Of a DNA stretch of 64,000 nt, positions 34,705 to 46,453 are shown piece by piece. Numbering within the stretch: the stretch's first letter is position 1; the number at the start of each line of letters is the position of its first letter. The notes beneath the pieces were generated by a model. That model was given only the letters and a program-made list of their open reading frames with translations, was not told where the DNA came from and ran no database searches. The translations under genes were made by a program, and so were the position numbers. Source of the stretch: Abelmoschus esculentus (taxonomy: Eukaryota > Streptophyta > Magnoliopsida > Malvales > Malvaceae); the NCBI GenBank assembly GCA_035048815.1, contig JAUCBN010000011.1, positions 18,864,001 through 18,928,000 of the forward strand. Reading direction: 5' to 3'.

Positions 34705-36421
34705 TGTAACACCCATAACCCGGTATCACATTGGGCCTCCGGCCCAAAACCTGTATTTCAAAAATTCTTCCAAAAGCCCAATAATAAAACCAACTCAAGT
34801 CCAAATATAGGGTTCAACATAGTACTAGCTACATCTATTATTATACTCTAACACATAGTCGATGTTGAAATCCAAACCTCGATGGTACTCCACAAGAACC
34901 GGCTTCACCTAACCTACGCATGAAAACACATTTCAAACGCTGAGCTACAAAAACTCAGTGGATACGTCAAACTCGGCCAACATCATGCATATCATAAGCA
35001 GTAAAGCAAGGCATATAAATATCGTGCATGGTATGATGGTCTAGCATGCTTGTCTATCACATGGAATAGATGAATGTATATTATCGCACACAACATATAC
35101 AATCACATCAAGTCAACACACAAAAGTGAGGCCCGCGTTCACACAGCATTGTGATCCTACACTCAGGATTAAGGCCGCCCTCAAATCCTATGCCCGGAAT
35201 GTTATATTGGATATCTTCGAACGAGGCCGCCCAATATTTGGAAAGGGATGGAGGCTGCCCAACCAATCACATGCTCAAAATGTTACATCGAACATCTTCG
35301 AATGAGGTCGCTCACCACTCAAAATAAAAGTCTTCAATACATCACTCGGCATATTACATTGGATGGCCTTCAACGTGTTGCAACACTTTTGGATATCCGG
35401 ATTTACATCACACAAGGACTCAAACCACACAATCGATCCACCTAGGATCTTAGCACAATAAGATATATTAAGGTTATCTCAATTTAGTCTTTCGGGGTTT
35501 TCTCTCAAGGGTATCGATATATGGGCCACCGGTATCGATGCCCCCTACACGATTTACAGGTCTGCACTTAGAAATTTCTAAGGATTCTTCTCAAAGTTAT
35601 CCAAAACGATTCTAATGTATTCCTACTCAAAATTATGAATGTTTAGAGTGTTTTAACATCATTTTTTAGTCTTCAAACACATAAATCCGAAAATCACAAT
35701 TAATGTCTTCAAGCTTAAACCAAGTACACATGCATCAAAAATCTATATGTATGCAACTACCATGATATGAGTGATGTAAAGAACGAGTTGAGAGTACCAA
35801 CCTATTGCAAAAACAACAACCAAACCCGAACTCACACCTCCAAGCTTTATCCTTTGCCCAAACCTTGTGATGAAGCTCCCACTTCCTTCTCTACAAGAAA
35901 AGGATTAAACCAACTCTTAAACACTGCAAGGGATGTTTTTAACTCTTAAAAACATCAAGAAAACATAGAAACAACCCTCCAAACCTCATTCCCAGATTCC
36001 CCACGCACCCTCTCTTCTTCACCAAACCAAACCACTCTTAGCTTAATTTATAGACCCTTTAGTGTTCTACAACATCCTCTCTAACAAGAAAATGAGATTC
36101 TAAGCAAAAACCCTTAAAGATCCAACCTTTACTTACCTCTTTTCTTGCTACCAAGATGAAGAAGATGGGAAAAAAGAGAAGAAGTGATGATCTCACTTCT
36201 GCAGGCCAAACTCCCCCCTAAACCCCTCTCATACAACTTGTGCATTTACAAAGATGCCCCGACTAACCAAATCCTAACTCTCAACCTAACAACACTAAAG
36301 CCCGAACAACCGAGCAAGCCAAATGCCTCGGGTTAACCCAACTCTCAACCCCGAGGTCTAAAACCGAAGTCCAAACCCCGAGGGTTAACCCAACACTCGG
36401 ATCCGAATCTAGATCGTTACA
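34705..36421 (-). repeat. chromovirus LTR, right copy (5' LTR)
   Basis: 1,717 bp, TGTAACACCCATAACC ... GATCGTTACA. It lacks two segments present in the other LTR, including most of motif cluster C; only GGTATCGATATA and GGTATCGATGCC near 35509-35542 remain. Confidence 0.88.
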
Positions 36422-36927
36422 ACTAAGTTTGACTCGACTAGAAAACTCGTGAGCTAAAAATTATTGAGATTAAGCTTGAACTCGAAATCGAATTCGAAAC
36501 TCGAACTCAAAATTAAGAAGCTCGAACCCGAGAAGCTCAAAATCGAAAAGCTCAAATATACCAAGTTAAACTCAAATATCATTAAAATTGATTTGAATTT
36601 TAAATTATTAAACTCAACTAGAGCTCAAACTTAATTGGAGCCCAAACTCTAATATCAATAAAAACTAATATAAAAATATATTTAAATTTGTTTTCAACAA
36701 AAAGAACATGTTCCGTAAGGTAAAGCCTTATTTTATTTATAGACTTATTCTCTCTTCCTTCCTTTATACTTGTGCAATATGAGATTCTATCTCTAGATCA
36801 ACTATGGTTGTTTTTGTATCACGCGAAAAGAGAGAATTGTATCAACAGTCCTCCAAACTTCTCCTTGTGTTCAACTTGATCACTATGTAAAATTTAAAGT
36901 ATAAAACCCTTATTTAATACTAATTAT
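36422..36927. mobile_element. continuation of the TCGA-rich hAT-like element
   Basis: ACTCGA/GCTCGA-rich sequence (36425-36620) resumes the style cut at 16725, then AT-rich sequence. No ORF. Confidence 0.5.
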
Positions 36928-37659
36928 TAGGGGTGAACAAAACTCGACTCGAAAAAAATTAAATTTCTCGACTAGAATCGAGGTAAAAAACTTGACTCGT
37001 TTTAACTCGATTCGAAATTTTATAAACTTGAATCGACTCAAAATAATTTCAAATTAAGCTCAAGTTATAAAATGGAAATCAAATAACTCGAATAACTCAA
37101 AATTTTTAGTAATTATAGATAGAGGCTAATTGCACATTTAACCATGTAGTTTTATTTTGTCCATTCTTCTACTTTTTTATATTTTAATTTTTTTATAATC
37201 TAGTCACATTTTAGATTATTTTTTAATTTATTTAATAAAATTTTGTATCTTTTATATTATGCTATTTGTCTTTTAATTTTTGTAATTAATTTATCACTAT
37301 TTTTTGTCTAGTTTTAGTCTCACCTAGATAAGAAGAAAGTTATTAATAAAGACTGTAATTTAATAAAATAACATATTCATACCTAAGATATTTGATTGAT
37401 GATAATAATAATTTAAAATATTTAGAAAACCGTTAAAATCCCAATCAAACTATATTATAGTATTATAAATAGTATAATTAAAATTTATATATAAAATCGA
37501 AAAATTGAATCGGATCGACTCGAACTCGATTCGAACTCGTTAAAATCGACTCGATTCGAAAAAAATTTAAAAAAATTTCAAATTATAAAATATAATGACT
37601 CAACTCAAATAACTCGAAATTTTTTTACTCGACTCGACTCACTCTAATACTTACCTCTA
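36928..37659. mobile_element. hAT-type MITE 2 with exact 8-bp target duplication
   Basis: Left end TAGGGGTGAAC and right end (inverted) TAGAGGTAAG differ only by transitions over the first ten bases. Both sides have subterminal ACTCGACTCGA blocks. CTAATTAT is found at 36920-36927 and 37660-37667. 732 bp, non-coding. Confidence 0.68.
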
Positions 37660-37835
37660 CTAATTATTATTATTATTATTGATTTCAAGTAGCTCGTAAG
37701 CTTTTCGAGTCGAGTATCAAGTAACTCGGCTCATCTAGTTAAGAATTCGAGTCAAATTCAATCGTATCAAATTTAACCGTGTCGAGTTTTGACCGAGTCA
37801 AACTCGAGTAACTCACAATATGTATGGTCTCTTTT
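37660..37835. other. TCGA-rich remnant next to the RAD52-2 promoter
   Basis: AGCTTTTCGAGTCGAGTATC, AACTCGGCTCATC and GTGTCGAGTTTTGACCGAG suggest the far arm of a hAT-like element. Its exact end was not found. It comes within about 100 bases of the host gene start. Confidence 0.45.
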
Positions 37836-37856
37836 ATGGCCCTAGTAGGAGAAGAG

Positions 37857-37870
37857 AATAAAATATAAAA
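37857..37870 (+). promoter_or_regulatory. candidate TATA region of the RAD52-like gene
   Basis: AATAAAATATAAAA lies about 45-55 bases before the ATG at 37914. An ATG at 37871 opening a six-codon reading frame (stop 37886-37888) is likely upstream of, or at, the transcript start. Confidence 0.4.
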
Positions 37871-37913
37871 ATGGCCGTAAACGTTTGACCAAACATGTTT
37901 GTAAATTGGGAAA

Positions 37914-40900
37914 ATGGCGTTACAACTGCGAAGCGGCGGCATCTTTCTCTCGCAATGGTCACCGCGGGCAGTGTCTGATTCCAACAATCATAGTAGAAAC
38001 AGGAGTGGGGTATTCGCCGCTGAGAGCAGGCGGAGATTGCGATTCCTCGGCCTTGTCCATTGCAACAGCAGAAGCAGCAACAATGGTAGCAGCGATGCTC
38101 AAAAGGGAGTCCCTAATTCAAACTACGTCGTGCCTCTTAACAAGTCCTTCTCATCTTCCAACTCCTCCTACATCACCCGCCCCCTCGTCGAACTCCTTCG
38201 AGATCTCAACAAGCGTATTCCCGATAGCGTCGTCAATCCTCCGCCTAACTCTTCTTCTCACACCTCCATCCCCTGGTACTGTTGCTGCTAACTTCTATTT
38301 TTTGAATTTAGGAATCTTATTATTGTTGATCCAATTGATCTGATTTGAACTGATCTGATATGATCGCTGCAGGTACCATGCCAATCGCATGCTGAGCTTC
38401 AACGCCCCTGGTTTTATTTTTTCCTTTGGATTTCCTATTTGAATTGCAAACCGTTACGAATTATTGAGTTCAATCTTCCTCACAGGATGGTGTGGAGAAG
38501 TACGTGATGTTATATTTGCTGAGAATGGGACTATCACTGTTGTATATCGAGTCACCGTTCGAGGATCCGATGGAGAGGTATGCTTCTTTTTCCATCCAGT
38601 AGTAATGTTAAAAGCATCATCCTCGCTATAAACACGTATTGATTTTGCATACTGGCCTCACATTTTGGAACGTAGAGTTTAAGATTTGGATTTCAAAGAT
38701 AGTGTAAATTAAGATATAAAATATTTAGAAATGTGGCATTTATGATTATTTCTCAAATCCATGTATTTGTTAGATTCCTATTCATTGGTGAATTTGAAAT
38801 TGAAAAAACTTTGATACATAGATTTTGTAAATTTTATTTTACACAAGCCTTCTACTTTTAGGGGTTATGGGCTTAATTTAGGGATTAAAGTTTATGTATT
38901 TAGAATTTAATGTTAGTGTTTATAATTTAATGTTATTGTTTAGAATTTAGGGTATATTGATAGAGTTTAAGGTTATAAATTTAGGATTTGAGTTTTATAT
39001 TGTGTACACGGCCTGTGTATCAAAATTTTACCCTTTTATAAATCCATGGTTTAAAGCATTTCAGCTATATATTATATTGAATGTTAACTATTTATCCTTA
39101 ATACATGCATTTCATTCTTATAATTTAAATACCAAATGAAATCGAAATCCAAATTCTCTCATTTGTGTTCCCTAATGGAGCATTGAGCATTAAGTTAATT
39201 GAGAAATATAAGCAAAAATGAATAGCTTTCTTAGGAAAGGAGCTTTCTTGATTGAGTTGCTTACAATCATTATTAAGGTTTTTATTCAATCTTAGTTCCA
39301 TGTTAGAGGATGTGATTACTTTCATGGTATGCACTTTGGAACTTAGAACTAGGGATTAGGAAACTAGTGGTCATAGATTGTATCTTGTATCACAAAAAGA
39401 CTGATCTATGTCAGCTTACGGGGCTAGCTTTGGTGAATACAATAATTTGAAATTCTTAAATAAATAGCTTAAATAAATAGCTTTGGGGTATTCTTAAATA
39501 ATTTGAAATTTAACGATATAGACATGTCATATGTGATAATATATTTTAAATAATATGGCATCTAACCTCATTTTACATATATATATATATAACATGTAAT
39601 TATCGTTAATTTTTTACGATATTGACAAATATATACATGTAAAATATAATTTTATTCTAACATAAAATATAAAATAATTAAAATTCAAATAAAATATTAA
39701 AAATTAATTAAGTATAAAATAAAAGGCTACTAAGCATTCTCAAATATTAAATATCATTCTACATATATATGACATATCATTATTGTTAATTTATATGCTA
39801 GTTAAAAAATTAGATATTTGTCAAAAAGATATAGGTTAAGGGCTAAATTTATCCTAAAAAAGGATGAGGGCTAAAATGATAAAAATCATAAACTTTGGGT
39901 TAAAATTATCTTTATGCCAATAAAAAACAATTAATATTATAATTTGATTTAATTTTTTTAGTACAATTAATTTATAAAGATATAAAATATTTACTTAAAT
40001 TAATTTTATACAAACTGTTTTGATTTTTTTTTTTCGTTTCTTTCTTGTTCCTCGTTTTGACATTTTATCTTCATAGTGCATATTAGATTTATATCATCTT
40101 GTTTGTAAAGTTGCTCATCATTTGTTATCATAATATTCATATAAGAGCTCAAACCTACTTCCCTTGATGGGAAAATCGAAATCATTTATTCCATTTCCCT
40201 TTTCGGGGAAGCACATGATATTTCTGTCATATGAAACTAGATGCTGAATTTTAGTTGGGTTGTGCTGACATGGGCCAAAAATTTGGTGATCTAGCTTTTG
40301 CTTAAACTTCAATGAAAGCTATCTTTGGCTTTGCTTGAATTAGTAACGATTATATCTTTGTTGTCACATTAGATACAACAAGGTTTAAGCTTTAGTTTTT
40401 GTCTGAGCTTGAGCCAGGTGATTTCTAGAAGTAAAAACATAATTGGCAATAATTATGTCTTTGTTTGTCACATTTGACCCAGCAACCTTCCTAAGCTTTA
40501 GTTTTTGTCTGAGAGGTTGATCCCTTCTATTTCTAGAAGTAAAGAATAATAAATATTTCAAAACACTAACATCAGACCGAGAAGCTTAAGCTTGAGTTAG
40601 ATTAGACCAAGAAGCTGGAATCCTAAAATCTTAACCTTAAATTTTAAATCCCAAACCTTAAACTCAATAGAACAACTAAACCTTAAAATTGGTAGGCTTG
40701 TATTAATTTTGTAAATTAAAGTTTAGATGGTCTGTGTATCAAAATATTTTGCTTAGATGATCATACAAAACAATATGATGGATTACTTCTTTGCATCCAT
40801 TTTACACCTAGCCTGATTTGATTTCCACTTTTGTTATATCCCTGTGGCTTGATGCTTGTGTGAATATGTGATGGTATATAATGTTTTGTGTTATGAAGGC

Positions 40901-41042
40901 ACATCGAGAGTCGACAGGCACTGTGTCGAGCAGCAACATCGGCATAGGAGAAGATCCAGTGAGTGCAGCAGAAGAAATAGCATTCTGCAAGGCCTGTGCT
41001 CGATTTGGTCTTGGCCTGTATCTTTATCATGAAGAACAATAG
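37914..41042 (+). CDS. RAD52-2: organellar DNA repair RAD52-like protein, RAD52-2 type (four exons)
   Basis: Exons 37914-38275, 38373-38410, 38486-38577 and 40899-41042 join in frame with GT...AG introns into 211 codons plus TAG. Residues 1-65 are rich in serine and arginine with few acids, as in a chloroplast transit peptide. The conserved domain begins near residue 89 (RPLVELLRDLNKRIPDSV) and includes WYHANRML across the first splice, GWCGEVRDVIF, VYRVTVRGSDGE and the C-terminal KACARFGLGLYLYHEE. It matches the plant chloroplast RAD52-2 (ODB2) group better than the mitochondrial RAD52-1/ODB1 group. Known role of the family: single-stranded DNA binding and annealing in organellar recombination repair. 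No stop or frameshift, and a good start context (AAAATGGCG). The third intron is 2.3 kb. It is the only intact host gene here. Confidence 0.92.
38578..40898 (+). other. intron 3 of the RAD52-like gene
   Basis: AT-rich, 2,321 bp, GT at 38578 and AG at 40897-40898. It holds degenerate TTTAGGG-like words (38860-38990), two similar ACATATATAT...TGTTAATTT blocks near 39575 and 39765, and a tandem duplication near 40346-40548. No coding signal. Confidence 0.85.
40346..40548 (+). repeat. ~105-bp tandem duplication inside intron 3
   Basis: Two imperfect copies share ATTATATCTTTGTTGTCACATT-like starts, AAGCTTTAGTTTTTGTCTGAG in the middle and ATTTCTAGAAGTAAA at the end. Confidence 0.65.
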
Positions 41043-41445
41043 AACACAACATGCACAAACATATGGTGTAGAGGCACACTTGGGAGAACTGGACCCTCTG
41101 CTCTCATTTTCATTACCAGACTGCCTGACTATTTAATTAAATGGTGGTTTTAAAATTAAGCTTTTTTTTTTTGAAATTATTATTACTAACTATTTTTTTA
41201 CAAAGCTACTTGCATGCATGCATTATAAGAACTGATATATAATCAAGGGTCTAGGGTTGTAGATTTAAAGTTTAAGTATTTAAGTCGTAGATTTAGAATT
41301 TAGGGTTTAAGAATGATAATTTATGTTTTAGGATTAGTAACTTGGATTTTAAATTTTAAAATAAATTTAGCATTATTATAATTTTTTTTCAATACTAATT
41401 ATAGAATAATAACCCTAAATAAAAATGTTGTGCGAACCTTTAGAA
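41043..41445 (+). other. 3' flank of the RAD52-like gene
   Basis: Probably the 3' UTR in its first 100-200 bases; no clear polyadenylation signal was singled out. Degenerate TTTAGGGTTT words occur from 41250. No gene. Confidence 0.45.
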
Positions 41446-41505
41446 TGATATGAAGCATTTAATAATAAATTATTCTGATATGAAGCATTTAATAATAAAT
41501 TAGAA
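41446..41505. repeat. 30-bp tandem repeat, two copies
   Basis: TGATATGAAGCATTTAATAA units start at 41446 and 41476. Confidence 0.8.
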
Positions 41506-41525
41506 TAATGTAAGTATACTTTAAA

Positions 41526-42272
41526 GGAAAATTCTACGACGGGCGTCGAACCACTGGACACCGTTAATGATGAACATTGCAGAATATTATTAAACTAATT
41601 AATAAAGATTAAAAACTTTAAGGACTCAACATATAATTATAAAATATTTAAAATAAAATTTTTATTAAATTACTTTTTATATATTTTTGTTTTATTTTTA
41701 AATAATTGAATAAAATATTAATTTAAATTAATTTTAAAAATAAAAAATCTTAAACTCTAAAATCAAAATCCAAAACCTAAATCACTAGACATTAAACTTC
41801 AAACCCTAAAATATAAACCCTAACATAAACCATAAACACAAATAATCAAAATCCCTAAAACCTAAAACTCTAGAATTATAAATCTTAAACTAATTTTAGG
41901 CTTCAAGTTTAGGGTTTATACTTTTTAGAGTTTTAATTTTTTATTTTAGGGTTTAGGGTATGATTATATTTTTAGATTTTAGGGTTTAGAGTTTATGATT
42001 TAGTTTCTTAGATTTTAGAATTTAATGTTTAGTATTTTTAACCTTTGAGTTTAAGTTTTTAGGTTTTTGATTTAATTTTTTTAAATTAAAAATAATTTAA
42101 ATAAATTATTTTAAAATTTAAATATAATATATATAATTTGTTTAAATTTTTATTTTAAATTATTTTAAATAATATGTTTAGTCATTAAAATTTTTAATTT
42201 TTATTAATTAATTTAATAGTCTTCATCGCTAGTGGTGTTTAGCAGTATTCGACGCACGTGATAGACTCATCC
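41526..42272. mobile_element. Mutator-type foldback MITE with exact 9-bp target duplication
   Basis: TACTTTAAA occurs at 41517-41525 and 42273-42281. Between them the two ends are imperfect inverted repeats of well over 100 bases: left GGAAAATTCTACGACGGGCG pairs with the reverse complement of the right end (GGATGAGTCTATCACGTGCG), and left ATTAATAAAGATTAAAAACT pairs with right-complement ATTAATAAAAATTAAAAATT. A 9-bp duplication and long terminal repeats point to a Mutator-like MITE. The interior AAACCCTAAA / TTTAGGGTTT blocks also fold back. 747 bp, no ORF. Confidence 0.75.
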
Positions 42273-42281
42273 TACTTTAAA

Positions 42282-42924
42282 ATGATAAAGTGTGCAAATT
42301 AATCGATAAGTGTTGCGTATATTAGTTCGGAAAGTACGAGTACAATACTTCAAGAATATTTTAAGTATCTAATATGCTTTGGGGATGAATCACTCTAGGT
42401 AATTCATGACAAACCTATGTAAACTAACGTTTACACAACTAATCTACTGTTTTTTACTTCTAAAATTTAATCCAAAATTGTTTTCATTTCATTTAATATG
42501 ATACAAAAAAATTAATAAAATTTTAATTTTATTTCAAAAATACATTTATATATTGTATTGTTGTTGTATATATACCTTATAATTTTGAAAAAGATTAACT
42601 ACTAGAATAGTCACTTATATTTTTTCTCGGTAAAGAGTTGACGACCGATTTTAGAAAACGACCAATAAGGTCACTTATATTTTTAAGATATAAATTTTTG
42701 ATCACTCAGTCATTTATTATCAATAAGCGTTAATGGAGACTGATTTCACACAATAAAAAAAGAATAAATGAGTTAAATAGTACTTAAAACTATTAGTTCA
42801 ATCCTATTTTATCCACCGGAATAAAAACAATTTATATAGTTACATATTTAATCTATCACATAGATGAAGAATTACAATGTTCGATACAAAAAAAACTACC
42901 CATCGTGGTTGATGTTGCTGCCAC
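42282..42924. other. AT-rich spacer, no gene seen
   Basis: Two similar blocks, AGTCACTTATATTTTTTC (near 42609) and GGTCACTTATATTTTTAAG (near 42668), hint at another old repeat. No coding signal. Confidence 0.5.
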
Positions 42925-44850
42925 TAGGGGTGTTTATCGAGCAAGTCGATCACAAGTTAGGTAATGTTCAACTTGTTCTCCTTAAAAAATTTTGCTCAAC
43001 TCAACTCGCTGCTCGTTAAAAAATTTAATGCTCAACTAGACTCGTTGCTCTTAAAATTGACTCGTTGCTAGTTAAGATTGACTTGCATGTTAAGTTCACT
43101 AAAAAATTATATTATTTTTAACTAAAAGTAAAATTTAATTATATTATATAAAGCTTAATATTAACATAAATTAACAAATTTAAACAAAAAATATCAAAAG
43201 AGTGTATCAAGAACTTTCAAAGTCTAAATTTTAAACTAACAAACTACAAACACACCAAACTATCATATTAAAACTAAAATAACAATCCACAAGTTAACAA
43301 TTATTATTTAGATTTATTTTTTGAATAAAATAATTACTAAAAAAAATTTTAAAAAATTAATGAGATGCTCGAGGACTTATCGAGTCGAGTTAGACTTTGC
43401 TCATTTTAACTTGTTAAGGTCTCGAGTCGAGTTAACTTAAAATGAATGTTTATCAAATTTTAATCGAGTCGAATTTAAACAATTCACTGTAACAACTCAA
43501 AATTAATCTCAATTTAAAAACCCTAATTTTAAACCTAATTAAAATCATAGAATTTGGGAATTTCTGGTTAAACCTAATTTGGATTTCAATGGCTAATACA
43601 TATTTTCTAAAAGTTGGAGGATTCTGTTGGAGGGTTCTTTTGAAGGATGAAACCCCTCGTTGGGAAATTTTACCCTTATTAATTTTCAGATATCAGTTAC
43701 CCCTTTTTTCATTCTAGTTTTGTTTTGGGGTTGAATGTCCCTTTATTACATTTGATTAATCTTTATCTTTCAATGTTCGTTTCATTTCCATTCCCTAAAA
43801 TCGAGTGGTTCTATTTCGTTTCTATCTGCTTTCATTTCAGTCTTGTGTAAGATAAGTTTCAAATCTTTTTCCTTTCTTTTTGTTTTGTTTTCAGTGTTGT
43901 GTAAGAAGGGAAATATATTTTATTTTGGTCTGAAAAATAAAGGGGATAAAGAGTTTAATTGGGTGTTATTTGATGTAGAATTGTTTGGTTTCGAATCTGG
44001 GATTTTAGAGGTATCAAATTCAGAGTGAAAAGGGAGAGAGTTCTGCTAAAAATTGAATCAGGGAAACCTAGGATTTTCTAGGGAAAATATGGGGTTCCAA
44101 CTCGAGTGACCCGTGACCCGACCTTTGACAAGTTGACGTTAGCGTTGACCTTACTGATGTTAGCGTTGACTTTTTATTGATGTCAGTGTTGACTTTTCCA
44201 ACCCGATCCTACTTTATATTTTTTTTCATCTTGAGTTTGATGACGTTGTTCATTTTTCAAAATTTGAATCCGAAGTTCTATTTCTGAGGGCTTTTAGTAC
44301 GAATGCTTAATAGGAAGTTATCTTTATCAAAATCTAAAAGTGGTTATTATTTGATTCAAGTGATATGGATTCAGATTCAGAATATATTCCTTATCCTCTT
44401 CCTAGAGGACCTCTTGTTGCTTAGACCTCAGGATCCGTACGTGAGTTATCTGATTTAATTTTGCATCTACTCGACCTAGCTCTAGGATTGAGCCCAGTAC
44501 ATATCACCTCGACGTTAAGCTAGCAATCTAAGGAGTGTTTCTCTCGATACTTTATGTATACTTCTGTGTGCAGATAATGTTGCTTTTGTGTATCTAGGTT
44601 GACTAGATTATTTTTGTGATCCATGAATTTAGTTGTATCATGTCATGCTCTGTGATTTATGTATGTGATATATGATTCAAAATTTATGAAAAACTCAGAA
44701 TATGTTGTTTTCGAAAATTGTTATGCATGCCTCATGTTAATTATAAGGTATGCATTCAGACTCAAATATCGAATCATGCCATTGCATTGGGTTGGATATT
44801 ACGTTCGGTGAAGTTTAGTGATATTACCTTTTGTTGAGTATCACTTATGA

Positions 44851-44964
44851 TCAGTGTCTCCACCTTCGAGTCGAGTTTCTACTTCGGATTAGTGGCTCCA
44901 CCTTCAGGTCGAGTTTCCAATTTGAATTAGTGGCTCTATCTTTGGATCGAGTTTTCACTTCAGA
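44851..44964. repeat. 38-bp tandem repeat, three copies, in the solo LTR
   Basis: Units start at 44851, 44889 and 44927 with T(C/T)AGTG(T/G)CTC.A.CTT..G.TCGAGTTT. Confidence 0.78.
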
Positions 44965-45029
44965 TGATAACAATGGAGTTAGAGTGGTTCTGGGAAACCT
45001 AATCTTTAGATGGTGTTTGGAGTTGGGTG

Positions 45030-45118
45030 TGATGAGTGCCTAAAAGACAATTATTTACTACCCTTCTTATGGTACTTTATGCATCTATTATACACCAACT
45101 TGAACTGAAATATGGACT
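45030..45118 (+). repeat. 5' stub of the plus-strand Athila 5' LTR
   Basis: Its 89 bases match the first part of the 3' LTR at 61532 onward (GAGTGCCTAAAAG, TACACCAACTTGAACT). Confidence 0.88.
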
Positions 45119-46453
45119 TGATGCGTGCAATAATAGCACAACTGTGCAGTGTACACGTCGTAAGTAATAAAGTGATAAGTATATCGTGTATCGTCTCCAC
45201 AAGGATTGGTATACTTAATATGTCTCCTCTTGTTCCCTTGCTTCTGAAAGATAAAGTAAAAACACAGATAAGTGGATTTGTTTAACTAACTAAATAATTG
45301 AATAACAAAACATAAAATAAAGGATTGAGAACGATATAGAGATAGTAGGCAGGATCCAGCTGCGTCAATTAGTGGATTCGATTGATCTTCTTGTCCAATG
45401 CAATTACACAATACTGCTTCGATAGTACTACAGATAAAACCTTGGCAGTGTTAGTGTTCTCTGCCGCGACAATCTCTTGCTCTTGGGCAGATGCATCAAA
45501 GTTCAGCAAAGTGTCCGTAGTTGACTTCGCTTATCTCTAAGTCATAGCGCTGTTGATGACTGGTCCTTGATGATACCTCTCGGCGTAAATCAACGATAAT
45601 CACCAACCAATTCAACACTTCTTTTAGCTGCTGAAGCTCTTAACCTATCTCTAGGCCGAGTTAGTGTCTACAACACCGTACTTATCCCTTTCGTGAATCT
45701 ACACCTCTCGATACTAGATAAATATATGATTTACAAACTTCTCTCTCGAGCTTGAATGCAAGAATAAGGAATGACAATAGGATAAACAAACTTTGATATT
45801 ATTATTGCATTAGAACAAACAAACAAGAAGCAATCTCCTCTCACTAATATCTACAACCTTCATATATCCCTAAGAAATTTAGAATAAAATGTCGATAGGT
45901 ACAATTCTTAAGGGAAGGGTTTCTCTAAAATCGGCTCCCTTAACAATGTGGTCGGCTAGGCTATATATAGTCTTAACCTAGGGCAAACCTTTCCTAAATA
46001 GATTCTAACTTGGAGTAAGGAACAAGTATTCTTTAAGAGATCTGATATTTCCAAGTTTGCCGCCTTCTAGAAGAATTTCCCGTTTGGTCTTTAAATTGGG
46101 CTTTTAGTGCGCTAGCCTAGTCCAATTGTTGCGCTGCATCTCCAGAATGTTCTTTATATTTTTATCTTTCATTACGCTTACAATGTTGATGCTGCCACTC
46201 TGGATGCTGCCGCGGCCTTGTCCCCTGCCTTGGCCTCAACACTGCTTCACTGCTGCATCGGCCCTGGATATTCTTGCATGTACAGAATATCTAATAATAT
46301 CTGTATTCTCTATAAATATTGGCTTTGTAAGTAGTGATAACGAAATATCTAATATTGTGCAAAGAGTCCATATTTCATCTCAAGTTGGTGTATAATAGAT
46401 GCATAAAGTACCACGAGAAGGGTAGTAAATAACTGCCTTTTAGGCACTCATCA
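45119..46453 (-). repeat. minus-strand Athila 3' LTR
   Basis: 1,335 bp, plus strand TGATGCGTGCAAT ... AGGCACTCATCA. Over the first 99 aligned bases it differs from the copy at 52031 by seven changes, all transitions. Confidence 0.88.

Larger units (their letters stand above)
16726..36421 (-). mobile_element. Ty3/gypsy chromovirus (Tekay/Del-like), minus strand, interrupted
   Basis: Two LTRs (16726-18911 and 34705-36421) with TGTAAC...GTTACA ends flank a minus-strand gag-pol ending in a chromodomain-like segment. The primer-binding site is complementary to the initiator methionine tRNA (34687-34699) and a polypurine tract adjoins the left LTR (18912-18925). The flanks GTTAA (16721-16725) and ACTAA (36422-36426) could be one 5-bp target duplication after two transitions. 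The integrase is split by the Tat/Ogre-like insertion 20039-31061. Confidence 0.88.

Noticed and set aside
37871..37888. Upstream ORF controlling the RAD52-like gene
   Set aside because: It overlaps the TATA-like region, so it is probably not in the transcript; no evidence either way.
41720..42060. Interstitial telomere (TTTAGGG-like words), also at 38860-38990
   Set aside because: Words are degenerate, irregularly spaced and partly inverted; in 41720-42060 they belong to the foldback MITE.
42282..42924. Possible additional host gene between the foldback MITE and the nest
   Set aside because: No ORF, splice pattern or protein similarity recognised.
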